Shown here in pieces: positions 54,431-63,652 of a stretch of DNA of 64,000 bases (position 1 is its first letter; each line of letters starts with the position of its first letter). The DNA lies in contig DASTGN010000004.1 in the NCBI GenBank assembly GCA_035719105.1, forward strand, positions 372,001-436,000. Reading direction: 5' to 3'. This stretch comes from UBA8389 sp035719105. Lineage in GTDB: Bacteria > Bacteroidota > Bacteroidia > Bacteroidales > UBA1402. A program made the position numbers and the translations under genes. The notes beneath the pieces are model-generated. The model did no database searches. It saw nothing but the letters and a program-made list of their open reading frames with translations, and was not told where the DNA came from.

Positions 54431-55870
54431 TTATAAGCTATAAAATTGTTTCCATTCCCTGCGAGGCTCCGAACCAATCAATAATTGATTTGCCAATGCA
54501 TTGTTCGTAATCTGTTTGCTGCTTGGATCGAAGATAAGTTTGGTATTCAATCGTTGAGCAATAACTCCGAGGCAGAAAACCTGGCTCAATGGTCCAGCAA
54601 TTTCGAATGGTGAACGCGTTTGTTCTTGTCCTTTGCAAGCCAAAAGGAAGTTTTCAAAGTGATTGGATGGGCTCTTTGGCACTTCGGGCAATCTTGAAGC
54701 CATTTCATTTGCTTTTTCCTCAGGTATGATCGATAGTGTACTACCATGTGACCCACCTTTAAAAGTCAGCTCTTTACTATAGATGATTTTGCCTGGATTT
54801 AGTTTTGATGGCATGATTTGTCCATTACTGGGGGGCGGGATAGATGGGTCAAGCGTCACATTTCCGTAACCCTGTGGTACAGGAGGTAAATTATCGATTC
54901 CGTCGTACCAGGTCACGTCGCAAGCTGGCATGGTGCCGCGTTCCGGAAACTTAAACAAAATGGTCGATGAATAGGGATAAAAGAATGGGTTGTGGCCCTT
55001 TTCCTTAATCAAACTGACTTCGGTAGGCAACCCAAGTTCCAGGAACTGGTGAGCAGTATCCAATATGTGCGCACCCCAGTCACCTAAAGCACCCATTCCA
55101 AAGTCATACCAGCAACGCCATTGTCCGTTGATGTAATCTTTGTTGTATTCGTGAAACTGTTCAGTTCCCAACCAGCAATCCCAATCTAAAGAACTAGGTA
55201 CCGGTTCTCCTGCAGGCATGCTCTTGATGTTTGAATCAAAGCTATGCCAGCGTCTTACACTGTTCATGTGCGCCGTGATGGCGGTAACGTCTTTGATGAT
55301 GCCAGCTTCTTTCCAAGCTTTAAACTGAAAGTAATTAGCCTCAGAATGTCCTTGATTGCCCATTTGGGTAACCACGCCATATTTTTTTGCGCCCCGAATC
55401 ATCCGTTCCACTTCGTTGAAGGTATGTGCCATCGGTTTTTCAACATACACGTGTTTTCCTAACGACATTGCCAACATCGTGGCAGGGAAATGGCTGAAAT
55501 CAGGTGTTCCAATAACGACTGCATCAATCTGAGGGCTCATTTTATCGAACATCTTTCTGAAATCCTGAAAACGTGGCGCATTTGGAAACATGTTCATGAT
55601 TTCCTGAGTGTGCGGCGCTCCCATGTCGGTATCGCACAACGCAACGATGTTGCAATGCCCTGTTTTAAATAAAGATTTTGTGATTTCAGCAGCCCTGTTG
55701 CCCGCACCAATGCAAGCCAGGTTCACTTTTTCGTTGCTGCCTACTTTTCTTGGCACTGGATTTTTTGCTGACAATTGATTCAACAGCGAAGGTGTAAAAG
55801 CAGCAGCAGCCGTCAAAGCAGAGATCTGTTTGAGAAATTGACGGCGCGATGATTGGTGATTATTTCCCAT
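54431..55870 (-). CDS. Tat-exported Gfo/Idh/MocA family oxidoreductase
   Basis: 479 residues from ATG 55870, chosen because it places a twin-arginine motif (SSRRQFLK, Arg9-Arg10) near the start; an ORF start at 55936 is rejected. Rossmann domain ACIGAGNRAAEI, then VYVEKPMAHT (the EKP motif) and a C-terminal beta-sheet domain. Likely folded with NAD(P) in the cytoplasm and exported. Family members oxidise sugars, including C3 of glycosides. Operon with the DUF1080 gene. Confidence 0.92.
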   Translation of the reverse strand: MGNNHQSSRRQFLKQISALTAAAAFTPSLLNQLSAKNPVPRKVGSNEKVNLACIGAGNRAAEITKSLFKTGHCNIVALCDTDMGAPHTQEIMNMFPNAPRFQDFRKMFDKMSPQIDAVVIGTPDFSHFPATMLAMSLGKHVYVEKPMAHTFNEVERMIRGAKKYGVVTQMGNQGHSEANYFQFKAWKEAGIIKDVTAITAHMNSVRRWHSFDSNIKSMPAGEPVPSSLDWDCWLGTEQFHEYNKDYINGQWRCWYDFGMGALGDWGAHILDTAHQFLELGLPTEVSLIKEKGHNPFFYPYSSTILFKFPERGTMPACDVTWYDGIDNLPPVPQGYGNVTLDPSIPPPSNGQIMPSKLNPGKIIYSKELTFKGGSHGSTLSIIPEEKANEMASRLPEVPKSPSNHFENFLLACKGQEQTRSPFEIAGPLSQVFCLGVIAQRLNTKLIFDPSSKQITNNALANQLLIGSEPRREWKQFYSL

Positions 55871-55895
55871 CGTATTCGTTTTTTTAAGGTTCCAA

Positions 55896-55903
55896 CAAAT
55901 GTA
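55896..55903 (-). promoter_or_regulatory. Putative -7 box (TACATTTG) for the oxidoreductase-DUF1080 operon
   Basis: Minus-strand TACATTTG between the tRNA-Leu terminator and the oxidoreductase start, 25 bases before its ATG. Confidence 0.5.
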
Positions 55904-55935
55904 AAAAATAAATTGGTATATCAGGGATTTTTGCA

Positions 55936-55974
55936 AACAAAAAAACCCAATTGATTCATCATCAATTAGGGTTT
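55936..55974 (-). terminator. Terminator of tRNA-Leu
   Basis: On the minus strand, a 13-bp stem with one bulge (55961-55974 with 55943-55955), 5-base loop, then a T run. Starts 12 bases after the tRNA 3' end. Confidence 0.85.
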
Positions 55975-55985
55975 AGTTGAAGTTG

Positions 55986-56069
55986 TACCCGAAGCCGGAC
56001 TCGAACCGGCACAGCCGTTATGGCCAAAGGATTTTAAGTCCTTCGTGTCTACCATTTCACCATTCGGGC
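55986..56069 (-). tRNA. tRNA-Leu (anticodon TAA)
   Basis: 84-base class II tRNA without encoded CCA. Acceptor arm GCCCGAA pairs with TTCGGGT (G1-T72, as in E. coli tRNA-Leu), discriminator A. Anticodon loop CTTAAAA with stem AAGGA/TCCTT gives anticodon TAA, reading UUA/UUG codons. Variable arm and T arm (GGTTCGAGTCC) are present. Confidence 0.96.
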
Positions 56070-56108
56070 AACTTGGAAGAATGTTTGCGCTTTTTTTAGG
56101 AGCGGTCG

Positions 56109-56116
56109 CAAAGGTA
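56109..56116 (-). promoter_or_regulatory. Putative -7 box (TACCTTTG) for tRNA-Leu
   Basis: Minus-strand TACCTTTG 39 bases upstream of the tRNA 5' end. Confidence 0.5.
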
Positions 56117-56142
56117 TAAATTTTAGTATAAAATGAAAAGGG

Positions 56143-56580
56143 TTAACGGGAAATAATAATATCGGTATCTCCGAAACTTACGGTATAATGTCGAAGGGGC
56201 TCTTTGGCTATACCTTTGGTCGGGGTGCCTTGCCCATAAAACATGTCAAACACTTCGCCGCAGGTCGCACATTTGCACATTCCTAATTCGTCCGGAGGAC
56301 TTACTCTGATGTTGGCATTGACTTCCTTTGGGCACGCCAGATCGACTGCGTAAATGACATTGTCTTGAGCGTGGTAGATCAGCAAGCCGCCAAACCCAAT
56401 TCTATCCGAAGCTAAAGAGGGCTGGGTGATGTACATGTATGCACCGAAATAATCTAGTTTCGAGGTGTTGAAGTTTCGTTGAAAATCTACTTCTCGATCT
56501 GGAATGCTGGTGACATAGCCATCACAAGAAGCCAGCAAGGCAACTACGAAGAACGCCATTATTTTAAAAAAAACCTTCAT
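56143..56580 (-). CDS. Rieske-like lipoprotein lacking the histidine ligands
   Basis: 145 residues. Lipoprotein signal with lipobox LLASC (Cys19, Asp at +2). The C-terminal half resembles a Rieske fold: ACPKE (Cys83) where CxH is expected and MCKCATCGEVFD (Cys102, Cys104, Cys107) where the CPCH box is expected; the trailing GEVFD...G....GIAKEPLRHY matches Rieske box context. The two iron-binding His are replaced by Lys and Cys, so it may bind no [2Fe-2S] cluster or an all-Cys metal. Function unknown. Same strand as the aldo/keto reductase gene, 8 bases apart. Confidence 0.75.
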   Translation of the reverse strand: MKVFFKIMAFFVVALLASCDGYVTSIPDREVDFQRNFNTSKLDYFGAYMYITQPSLASDRIGFGGLLIYHAQDNVIYAVDLACPKEVNANIRVSPPDELGMCKCATCGEVFDMFYGQGTPTKGIAKEPLRHYTVSFGDTDIIISR

Positions 56581-56588
56581 ATCAGGCC

Positions 56589-57602
56589 TTATTTAGTCGA
56601 GTCGGTCGGATAATGAGATACGATTTCGCGTATTTTTGCTAGCACATCCAATTCAAAAGCTGGGGCTTGAAGAGCCTCCAGATTATTTTTTAATTGTTGA
56701 ACGGAGCTGGCTCCGACGATGACAGTCGTGACACGGGCATCATTCAACAACCAACTTAGAGCCATTTGTGCTAAACTTTCTCCACGTTCCAAAGATAAGG
56801 CATTCAATTCACGGATGATAGCGATGCGTTCGGGTGTAACTTGTTCTTTTTTTAGAAATCCATTTTTAGCAACTCTGGAGTCGGATGGAATGCCATTCAA
56901 ATACCGATCGGTGAGCAAACCCTGTGCCAATGGGCTGAATGCGCTAAAACCAATGCCGTTGCGTTCTGCCGTTTCAAGGGCACCATTTTCTACTTCTCGC
57001 GCCAACATACTGTAGCGGTCCTGGTAAATGAGACAACGAACACCTTGAGATTCAAGCATTCGATAGCATTTTTCTGCTAGTTCGGGCGGGTATTTGGAAA
57101 TACCGGCATAAAGTGCTTTCCCTGATTTGACTATGTCAATGAGTGCCTGCATGGTCTCTTCGATGGGTGTGACGCCATCGTAACGGTGGGAGTAGAAAAT
57201 ATCCACATATTCCAAATCCATGCGTTTCAAACTTTGGTTCAGGCTGGAAATCAGATTCTTTCTGGAACTTCCATCGCCATAGGGGCCGTTCCACATCAAA
57301 TGACCAGCTTTGGTCGAAACGATTATTTCATCGCGATGTGTTGCCAGAGAGCTGCGGAAAATCTTTCCAAAATTTTCTTCGGCCGAACCGGGAGGAGGTC
57401 CATAATTGTTGGCCAAATCAAAATGGGTGACGCCTTGGTCAAAGGCATATTCAACAATGGATTTGCTGTTTTCAAAGTTATCAGTGTGGCCGAAGTTATG
57501 CCACAGCCCCAATGAAATTTTAGGTAGCAACAAACCGCTTTTACCACAGAGGGAGTATTTCATTCCGTTGCTGTATCGAGTGGAAGAGGGTGAATAAGTC
57601 AT
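56589..57602 (-). CDS. Aldo/keto reductase, YghZ (L-glyceraldehyde 3-phosphate reductase) type
   Basis: 337 residues; very like E. coli YghZ, including LSLGLWHNFGH-like and HFDLANNYGPPPGSAEENFG segments and the same N-terminal extension, which supports start 57602. Catalytic tetrad residues appear in FDLANNYG (Asp, Tyr), STKAGH (Lys) and FYSHRYD (His). Reduces L-glyceraldehyde 3-phosphate and methylglyoxal-type aldehydes with NADPH in the homologue. Probably co-transcribed with the Rieske-like gene. Confidence 0.93.
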   Translation of the reverse strand: MTYSPSSTRYSNGMKYSLCGKSGLLLPKISLGLWHNFGHTDNFENSKSIVEYAFDQGVTHFDLANNYGPPPGSAEENFGKIFRSSLATHRDEIIVSTKAGHLMWNGPYGDGSSRKNLISSLNQSLKRMDLEYVDIFYSHRYDGVTPIEETMQALIDIVKSGKALYAGISKYPPELAEKCYRMLESQGVRCLIYQDRYSMLAREVENGALETAERNGIGFSAFSPLAQGLLTDRYLNGIPSDSRVAKNGFLKKEQVTPERIAIIRELNALSLERGESLAQMALSWLLNDARVTTVIVGASSVQQLKNNLEALQAPAFELDVLAKIREIVSHYPTDSTK

Positions 57603-57632
57603 CTTTTATGAAGATTTGTAGGATGTTGGATT

Positions 57633-57640
57633 CAAAGGTA
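57633..57640 (-). promoter_or_regulatory. Putative -7 box (TACCTTTG) for the aldo/keto reductase gene
   Basis: Minus-strand TACCTTTG 30 bases upstream of the start, facing the plus-strand box at 57653. Confidence 0.55.
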
Positions 57641-57652
57641 GAAAAGAAATCT

Positions 57653-57660
57653 TAATTTTG
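57653..57660 (+). promoter_or_regulatory. Putative -7 box (TAATTTTG) for the M3 peptidase gene
   Basis: Plus-strand TAATTTTG 37 bases before the ATG at 57698. Confidence 0.5.
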
Positions 57661-57697
57661 CTGTTCTAAATTCATTCATTCTATTAAATCACAGGAT

Positions 57698-59791
57698 ATG
57701 AGAAACCGTTTTTTCGTCCTGCTAAGCGTGTTTACCATGACAACACTTGCAGCCCTTTCTGCTGAGAATCCATTTTTCGGCCCTTACAAAACTCCTTACA
57801 ATGCACCTCCTTTCGACAAAATAAAGGCAGAACATTATTTGCCAGCTTTTTTAAAAGGTTTTCAGCAGCAAGATGCGGAAATTGCATCCATCGTTGCCAA
57901 CAAAACAGCACCAACTTTCAAAAATACGATTGAAGCACTTGATTTCTCTGGTGAACTTTTAAGAAAAGTCAGTGCAGTCTTTTTTGCCTTGACCGAGGCT
58001 GAAACCAATAAGGATTTGGATCAGATTGCCGAAAAAGTGACCCCTTTGCTTTCGGAACACAATGATAATATTTATCTGAATGCCAAATTATTTCTCCGTG
58101 TCAAAGCGGTTTACGACCAACGTGCCAATCTTAAACTTTCTTCAGAACAAAACCGCGTCCTGAGTGAATGTTACAAAGAATTTATCCGCTCTGGTGCAGG
58201 TTTAAATGCGACCGATCAAGCACGTTTGCGCGAAATCAACAAAAGTTTGTCTTCGTTGATGTTGAAATTTTCGGACAATGTGTTGAAGGAAACCAACGCT
58301 TTCCGCATGGTGATTGACAATAAGGCTGACTTAGCCGGTTTGCCTCAAAGTTCAGTAGATGCAGCAGCCGAAGAAGCTAAATCGGCGGGTCAAGTTGGCA
58401 AATGGATATTTACCATCCAAAAACCCAGCCTGATACCTTTTTTACAATATGCTGAGAATCGCAGCTTGCGGGAAAAAATGTTCAAAGGGTACATCAATAA
58501 AGGTGACAATGACAATGCTAATGACAACAAGGCACTGATCAATCAAATCGTCAACCTGCGCCTGGAACGCGCTAAGTTGTATGGTTTTAGCACTCATGCC
58601 GGATATGTTTTGGATGAATGTATGGCTAAAAATCCTGAAACAGTGATGCCTTTCTTGGATAAAATCTGGAAACCTGCAGTTGCTCAAGCTAAAAAGGAAG
58701 TAGCTGAAATGCAAGCGATGATTGACGCCGAAGGTGGTAATTTTAAATTACAAGCTTGGGACTGGTGGTATTACTCTGAAAAAGTTCGTAAAGCTAAATT
58801 CAATTTGGATGAGGCTGAACTCCGTCCTTATTTCAAACTGGAAAATGTTCGTCAGGGTGTTTTCACGGTAGCCAATAAGCTTTATGGAATTACGTTCAAC
58901 CCTGTCAAAAACGTTCCTGTATACCATCCCGATGTTGAAGTCTTCGAGGTTTTGGATGCTGACGGTTCCTATCTTGGTCTGTTTTATTCCGATTATTTTC
59001 CACGTCCAGGCAAACGTGCTGGCGCATGGATGAGTAATCTTGGTGAAGAATACGTGTTGAACGGTAAAGAAGTTCGCCCCCTCATTTACAACGTGGGCAA
59101 TTTCACAAAACCTACTGCTGATGCTCCTTCATTATTAAATGTTGACGAAGTTGAAACACTTTTCCATGAGTTTGGACATGGATTGCACGGAATGTTGACC
59201 AAATGCCACTACATTTCTGTAAGCGGTACCAGTGTGCCTCGCGACTTTGTGGAGCTGCCCTCTCAAATCATGGAAAATTGGGCAATGAATCCTGAAGTGC
59301 TGAAACTTTACGCTAAACATTATCAAACTGGTAAAACCATTCCGGATGCTTTGATTGAAAAAATTCAAAAATCGGGAACCTTCAATCAGGGTTTTGAAAC
59401 GACCGAATTGGTTGCTGCAGCTTTACTTGATATGGATTGGCATACCATCACCAAAAATCAAGATTTCGACGTTCGCACTTTTGAACATTTTGCCATGGAC
59501 AGCATTGGTTTGATTTCGGAAATTGTTCCACGCTATCGCAGCACCTTCTTCAACCACATATTCAGTGGAGGTTACTCGGCGGGATATTATGCTTATTTGT
59601 GGGCCGAAGTATTGGATGCTGATGCATTCAATGTGTTTTTGGAAAAAGGCATTTTTGATTCGGAAACCGCCAAGTCTTTCCGTAAGAATATTCTGGAAAA
59701 AGGGAACAGTGAAGACCCAATGGTTTTGTATCGTCGATTCAGAGGTGCTGAACCCAATCCGGATGCATTGCTGAAACGTCGAGGGCTTTGA
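57698..59791 (+). CDS. dcp: M3-family oligopeptidase (peptidyl-dipeptidase Dcp type)
   Basis: 697 residues with an N-terminal signal peptide (probable cut after ALSA), so likely periplasmic. The zinc site is HEFGH at residues 490-494, with a downstream Glu in the third-ligand region. N-terminal part (FDKIKAEHYLPAFLKGF) is typical of Dcp and oligopeptidase A. Peptidyl-dipeptidase (removing C-terminal dipeptides) is favoured over oligopeptidase A because of the signal peptide and length. Confidence 0.92.
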   Translation: MRNRFFVLLSVFTMTTLAALSAENPFFGPYKTPYNAPPFDKIKAEHYLPAFLKGFQQQDAEIASIVANKTAPTFKNTIEALDFSGELLRKVSAVFFALTEAETNKDLDQIAEKVTPLLSEHNDNIYLNAKLFLRVKAVYDQRANLKLSSEQNRVLSECYKEFIRSGAGLNATDQARLREINKSLSSLMLKFSDNVLKETNAFRMVIDNKADLAGLPQSSVDAAAEEAKSAGQVGKWIFTIQKPSLIPFLQYAENRSLREKMFKGYINKGDNDNANDNKALINQIVNLRLERAKLYGFSTHAGYVLDECMAKNPETVMPFLDKIWKPAVAQAKKEVAEMQAMIDAEGGNFKLQAWDWWYYSEKVRKAKFNLDEAELRPYFKLENVRQGVFTVANKLYGITFNPVKNVPVYHPDVEVFEVLDADGSYLGLFYSDYFPRPGKRAGAWMSNLGEEYVLNGKEVRPLIYNVGNFTKPTADAPSLLNVDEVETLFHEFGHGLHGMLTKCHYISVSGTSVPRDFVELPSQIMENWAMNPEVLKLYAKHYQTGKTIPDALIEKIQKSGTFNQGFETTELVAAALLDMDWHTITKNQDFDVRTFEHFAMDSIGLISEIVPRYRSTFFNHIFSGGYSAGYYAYLWAEVLDADAFNVFLEKGIFDSETAKSFRKNILEKGNSEDPMVLYRRFRGAEPNPDALLKRRGL

Positions 59792-59831
59792 TTTTTTTGC
59801 TGAGGGACACCATGACTATAAAAAAATAGTT

Positions 59832-59839
59832 TATCTTTG
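59832..59839 (+). promoter_or_regulatory. Putative -7 box (TATCTTTG) for secDF
   Basis: Exact TATCTTTG 53 bases before the secDF start. Confidence 0.6.
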
Positions 59840-59892
59840 CGATTCGTAAAAAAAATCTACTAGAAATCACATCAATAAAAACGTAGTATAAC

Positions 59893-62892
59893 ATGCAAAA
59901 CAAAGGATTTATAAAGGTTTTTGCGATACTCTTGACCCTTGTCTGTGCATACTATCTGTCTTTCTCACTCGTAAACAATCGCGTGGAAAGCAAAGTAGAA
60001 AGCATGGCTCAAGGAAACCCGGACCGATTGGCATACCTTCTCGATTCTATGGAAACAGAGAAAGTCTACATGGGTCTGACGTACGCAGAATGCCGTGAAA
60101 AAGTAATCAATTTGGGTCTTGATCTAAAGGGAGGTATGAATGTTACTCTGGAAATCTCTGTTCCAGACATTATTCGTGCCATTTCCAACAACAGTAAAGA
60201 CGAAACGTTCAATAAGGCGTTGGTCAATGCTGCAATTAGGGAAAAATCGAGCCAGAAAGACTTCATCGACTTGTTTGTGGAAGAATATCATAAACTGGAT
60301 CCTGGAGCTCGCCTTTCAGCAGTGTTCAGCACGTTTGAAATGAAAGGAAGAATCGACCCCACGACTTCCAACGAAGATGTGGTCAAGGTGCTTAAGACGG
60401 ATGTACAGGGTGCCATCCAAAATTCTTTCAATGTATTGCGTACTCGTATTGACCGCTTCGGTGTGGTTCAACCCAATATCGTGCAGCTTGGAACATCAGG
60501 TCGCATCTTGATTGAACTCCCTGGTATCAAAGAACCAGACCGCGTTCGTAGATTGCTTCAAGGTTCCGCCAATCTGGAATTCTGGGAAACTTACGATTTG
60601 GGTGAGATTTATGAATCAATTATTTCGGCCAACAACTTGATTCGTGACCTGAACAAGACAGTTAAAACAACTAAGGACAGCACTCTAGCTGCAACTGCTG
60701 TTACCAAGAAAGATACTTCGAAGATTTCGCTTAAGGATAATGCCTTGCTTGCCAAATTGGGTAAGACCGATACTTCTTCCAAAGAAAAAAGCGCTGAAGA
60801 ATGGAAAAAGGAATATCCTTTGTTTGCTGTTTTGCAAATCAATCAAACAGAACAAGGCGTTGGTTCAGGTCCTGTTGTAGGTATGGCTCTTGGTCGCGAT
60901 ACCTCAACGGTGAACAAATATTTGAACAATCCGAAAGTGAAAGAACTGCTTCCACGTGACCTCAAATTCGTTTGGACAGTAAACTCCATAGATAAAAAAT
61001 CTCCAATTTATCAGTTGATCGCTCTTAAGGTGACCAATCGTGAAGGCAAACCTGCTCTTGGTGGGGATGTTATCACAGATGCCTCTGATGACTTTACGCA
61101 AACAACAGGCTCTGCCAAGGTCAATATGACCATGAATGCTGAAGGTTCCAAAGCTTGGGCTCGTCTAACCAAAGACAACATTGGCAAGTGCATTGCCATT
61201 GTTTTGGATGGATACGCTTATTCTTTCCCTCGTGTTCAAGGAGAAATAACCGGTGGTAGTTCTGAAATCACTGGATTGGAGTCTGCTGCTGAAGCAAAAG
61301 ACTTAGCTAATGTATTGAAATCTGGTAAGATGCCGGCTCCTGCACATATTGTTCAAGAAGATGTGGTCGGTCCGTCATTGGGTAAAGAAGCCATCACGTC
61401 GGGATTTATTTCGTTCATCGTTGCCTTCTTTTTGATTCTGCTTTATATGCAGCTCAATTATGGGGTAATACCAGGTCTCATCGTTGATGCCAGTTTGTTG
61501 ATCAATGCATTCTTCATGATGGGTGTATTGGCATCGTTCCAAGCAGTTCTAACTCTACCGGGTATAGCGGGGATGGTGCTCACTTTAGGTATGGCGGTAG
61601 ACGCCAACGTACTTATCTATGAGCGTATCAAGGAAGAATTGCATGCGGGTAAAACGATTAAAAAGGCAGTTGCAGATGGTTATAAAAATGCCTTATCGGC
61701 CATTATGGACGGTAATATCACTACCCTGCTGACCGGTATCATTCTTTTCTACTTTGGTACAGGCCCAATCCGTGGTTTTGCTACGACTCTGATCATTGGT
61801 TTGATCACTTCCGTATTCTGCGGTGTATTCGTTACACACCTCATATATGAATCGTTGCTTGCAAAGGATAAGTTGAAAAATGAAGACTTTACTACAAATC
61901 TGACTAAAAACCTGTTCAAGGCTCCTAAAGTTGACTTTATCGGAAACAGAAAATGGGGTTATATCATTTCTGGTGTAGTGTTGGGTATTTGCGTACTTTC
62001 ACTTACATTTCACGGTTTGAATCAGGGTGTAGACTTTTCTGGTGGTCGTAACTTCATTGTTCGTTTTGACCAACCGATTAAAACTGGCGAAATTGGCAAT
62101 TCATTACAAGGGGTCTTTAAGGATGCATCTGTATCCGTCATCACTATTGGTAATAATAAAAACCAAGTTCGTATAACTACGAACTACAAAATTGCCGACG
62201 AAAGTCAGACCATTGATAGTGAGATTGAATCCATGTTGTATCAAGGTTTAAAACCTTATCTGAAAGAGAATGTTTCACGCGAGGAATTTGTAAGTAATAA
62301 CATTGTCAATTCACAAAAGGTTGGACCGACGGTTGCAGATGATGTGAAAACGTCTGCACTTTGGGCTGTATTCTTTGCAATTATTGTAATGGGCATTTAT
62401 ATTTTGGTTCGTTTCAACAATATTGCCTTCAGTGTAGGAACCATTGCTGCTTTATTCCATGATGTACTGCTGATTGTCGGTTGTTACTCCTTATTCTACA
62501 GTTTCGTGCCTTTCTCGCTCGAAATCGACCAGAACTTTATCGCTGCGATTCTGACCATCATCGGGTACTCCGTAAACGATACGGTTGTAATTTTCGACCG
62601 TGTACGTGAAAATCTTGCCTTGTATCCAAAACGTAACAAAAAACGAGTGTTGAACGAAGCATTGAACCAGACTTTGCTGCGTACGTACAGTACGTCATTA
62701 ACCGTGTTCATTACTTTGTTGATTCTGTTCTTGTTTGGTGGTGACACCATTCGTGGATTTGCTTTTGCTATGTTGGTAGGTACAATCACCGGTGTTTATT
62801 CCACCTTGTACATTGCAACTCCAATTGCTTATGAGGTTCAAAAACGTCAGTTGAAAATAACGAATGACGATTACGACGACGGTATCAAATAA
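59893..62892 (+). CDS. secDF: Fused protein-export membrane protein SecDF
   Basis: 999 residues; SecD and SecF in one chain, as usual in Bacteroidota. Uses the proton gradient to help pull proteins through SecYEG. SecD part: one helix, a large periplasmic domain with DLKGGMNVTLE, an insert rich in Lys/Thr/Ser (~255-300), and six-helix region with GMAVDANVLIYERIKEE. SecF part begins near 680: FSGGRNFIVRF and GYSVNDTVVIFDRVRENL. Closed by a strong terminator. Confidence 0.97.
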   Translation: MQNKGFIKVFAILLTLVCAYYLSFSLVNNRVESKVESMAQGNPDRLAYLLDSMETEKVYMGLTYAECREKVINLGLDLKGGMNVTLEISVPDIIRAISNNSKDETFNKALVNAAIREKSSQKDFIDLFVEEYHKLDPGARLSAVFSTFEMKGRIDPTTSNEDVVKVLKTDVQGAIQNSFNVLRTRIDRFGVVQPNIVQLGTSGRILIELPGIKEPDRVRRLLQGSANLEFWETYDLGEIYESIISANNLIRDLNKTVKTTKDSTLAATAVTKKDTSKISLKDNALLAKLGKTDTSSKEKSAEEWKKEYPLFAVLQINQTEQGVGSGPVVGMALGRDTSTVNKYLNNPKVKELLPRDLKFVWTVNSIDKKSPIYQLIALKVTNREGKPALGGDVITDASDDFTQTTGSAKVNMTMNAEGSKAWARLTKDNIGKCIAIVLDGYAYSFPRVQGEITGGSSEITGLESAAEAKDLANVLKSGKMPAPAHIVQEDVVGPSLGKEAITSGFISFIVAFFLILLYMQLNYGVIPGLIVDASLLINAFFMMGVLASFQAVLTLPGIAGMVLTLGMAVDANVLIYERIKEELHAGKTIKKAVADGYKNALSAIMDGNITTLLTGIILFYFGTGPIRGFATTLIIGLITSVFCGVFVTHLIYESLLAKDKLKNEDFTTNLTKNLFKAPKVDFIGNRKWGYIISGVVLGICVLSLTFHGLNQGVDFSGGRNFIVRFDQPIKTGEIGNSLQGVFKDASVSVITIGNNKNQVRITTNYKIADESQTIDSEIESMLYQGLKPYLKENVSREEFVSNNIVNSQKVGPTVADDVKTSALWAVFFAIIVMGIYILVRFNNIAFSVGTIAALFHDVLLIVGCYSLFYSFVPFSLEIDQNFIAAILTIIGYSVNDTVVIFDRVRENLALYPKRNKKRVLNEALNQTLLRTYSTSLTVFITLLILFLFGGDTIRGFAFAMLVGTITGVYSTLYIATPIAYEVQKRQLKITNDDYDDGIK

Positions 62893-62905
62893 GGATTTAT
62901 CCTAT

Positions 62906-62952
62906 AAAGAAATGAGGTTGTATCAAATTTAGATGCAACCTCATTTCTTTTG
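62906..62952. terminator. Terminator between secDF and the response regulator
   Basis: Perfect 15-bp stem (62906-62920 with 62936-62950) and 15-base loop; A run on the left and T run on the right let it serve both convergent genes. Confidence 0.9.
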
Positions 62953-62965
62953 TAGGGTATTGGTA

Positions 62966-63652
62966 TCAATTTAATTTTTCATTATAAACCAATAGTCTAT
63001 AACCTACCCTTTTGAGTGATGCAAAATATATCCTGGGGTCATTCTTAAACTGATTCCGAAGTTTGACTATGACACTATCTAAGTTGCGTGAAGTAAAATA
63101 GTTTGCCTCCCCCCAATATTTGTTAAGCAATTCGTTTTTTGTTACCACCTGGCCAATACAGGCACTCAATTCGTCTAAAACAGCACCCTGTAGCTGACCT
63201 AACATGACGCTTTTTCCCTGATGCGACAATACCAATGACGTTGGATTATAAAGGTATTCGCCAATTTGACGTTCCTGCCCTGAACCAGTATTGAAATCAC
63301 TCAGGGCACGTTTAATTCTTAGAATTAGCTCCTCTTGATCGACCGGTTTTTTCATATAATCCGCACCTCCCAGTTCGAAACCCCTCTTTACATCTGAAAT
63401 GCTCGTATGAGATGTTAAAAAGATAATTGGGGGGCATGAATGTGTTCGGATAACTTCTTTGGCCCAGTCAAATCCATTACCGTCGGGTAATGACAAATCA
63501 AGTAAAATCAAATCGAACGGTTTTTCTTCAAACTTTTTTTTTGCCGACTCGATGTTAATGGCAATGGTAACTTCAAAGTTCTCTAATCTCAGCAGTTCAC
63601 AAAGTATTGATCGAATAAAAGCATCATCTTCGACAAATAGTATGTGTCTCAT
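62966..63652 (-). CDS. OmpR/PhoB-type response regulator
   Basis: 228 residues from ATG 63652 (MRHILFVEDD); an earlier start at 63688 is unlikely. Receiver domain with acidic pocket Glu8-Asp9-Asp10, phospho-acceptor Asp52 (LILLDLSLPDG), and YMKKPVD with the conserved Lys. Residues ~130-225 form the winged-helix DNA-binding domain (NKYWGEANYFTSRNLDSVIVKLR). No histidine kinase gene is next to it in the window, so it is an orphan here. Targets unknown. Confidence 0.93.
   Translation of the reverse strand: MRHILFVEDDAFIRSILCELLRLENFEVTIAINIESAKKKFEEKPFDLILLDLSLPDGNGFDWAKEVIRTHSCPPIIFLTSHTSISDVKRGFELGGADYMKKPVDQEELILRIKRALSDFNTGSGQERQIGEYLYNPTSLVLSHQGKSVMLGQLQGAVLDELSACIGQVVTKNELLNKYWGEANYFTSRNLDSVIVKLRNQFKNDPRIYFASLKRVGYRLLVYNEKLN

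Noticed and set aside
55921..55980. Attachment site at the tRNA-Leu 3' end
   Set aside because: The inverted repeat next to the tRNA is its terminator; there is no integrase or duplicated tRNA 3' segment.
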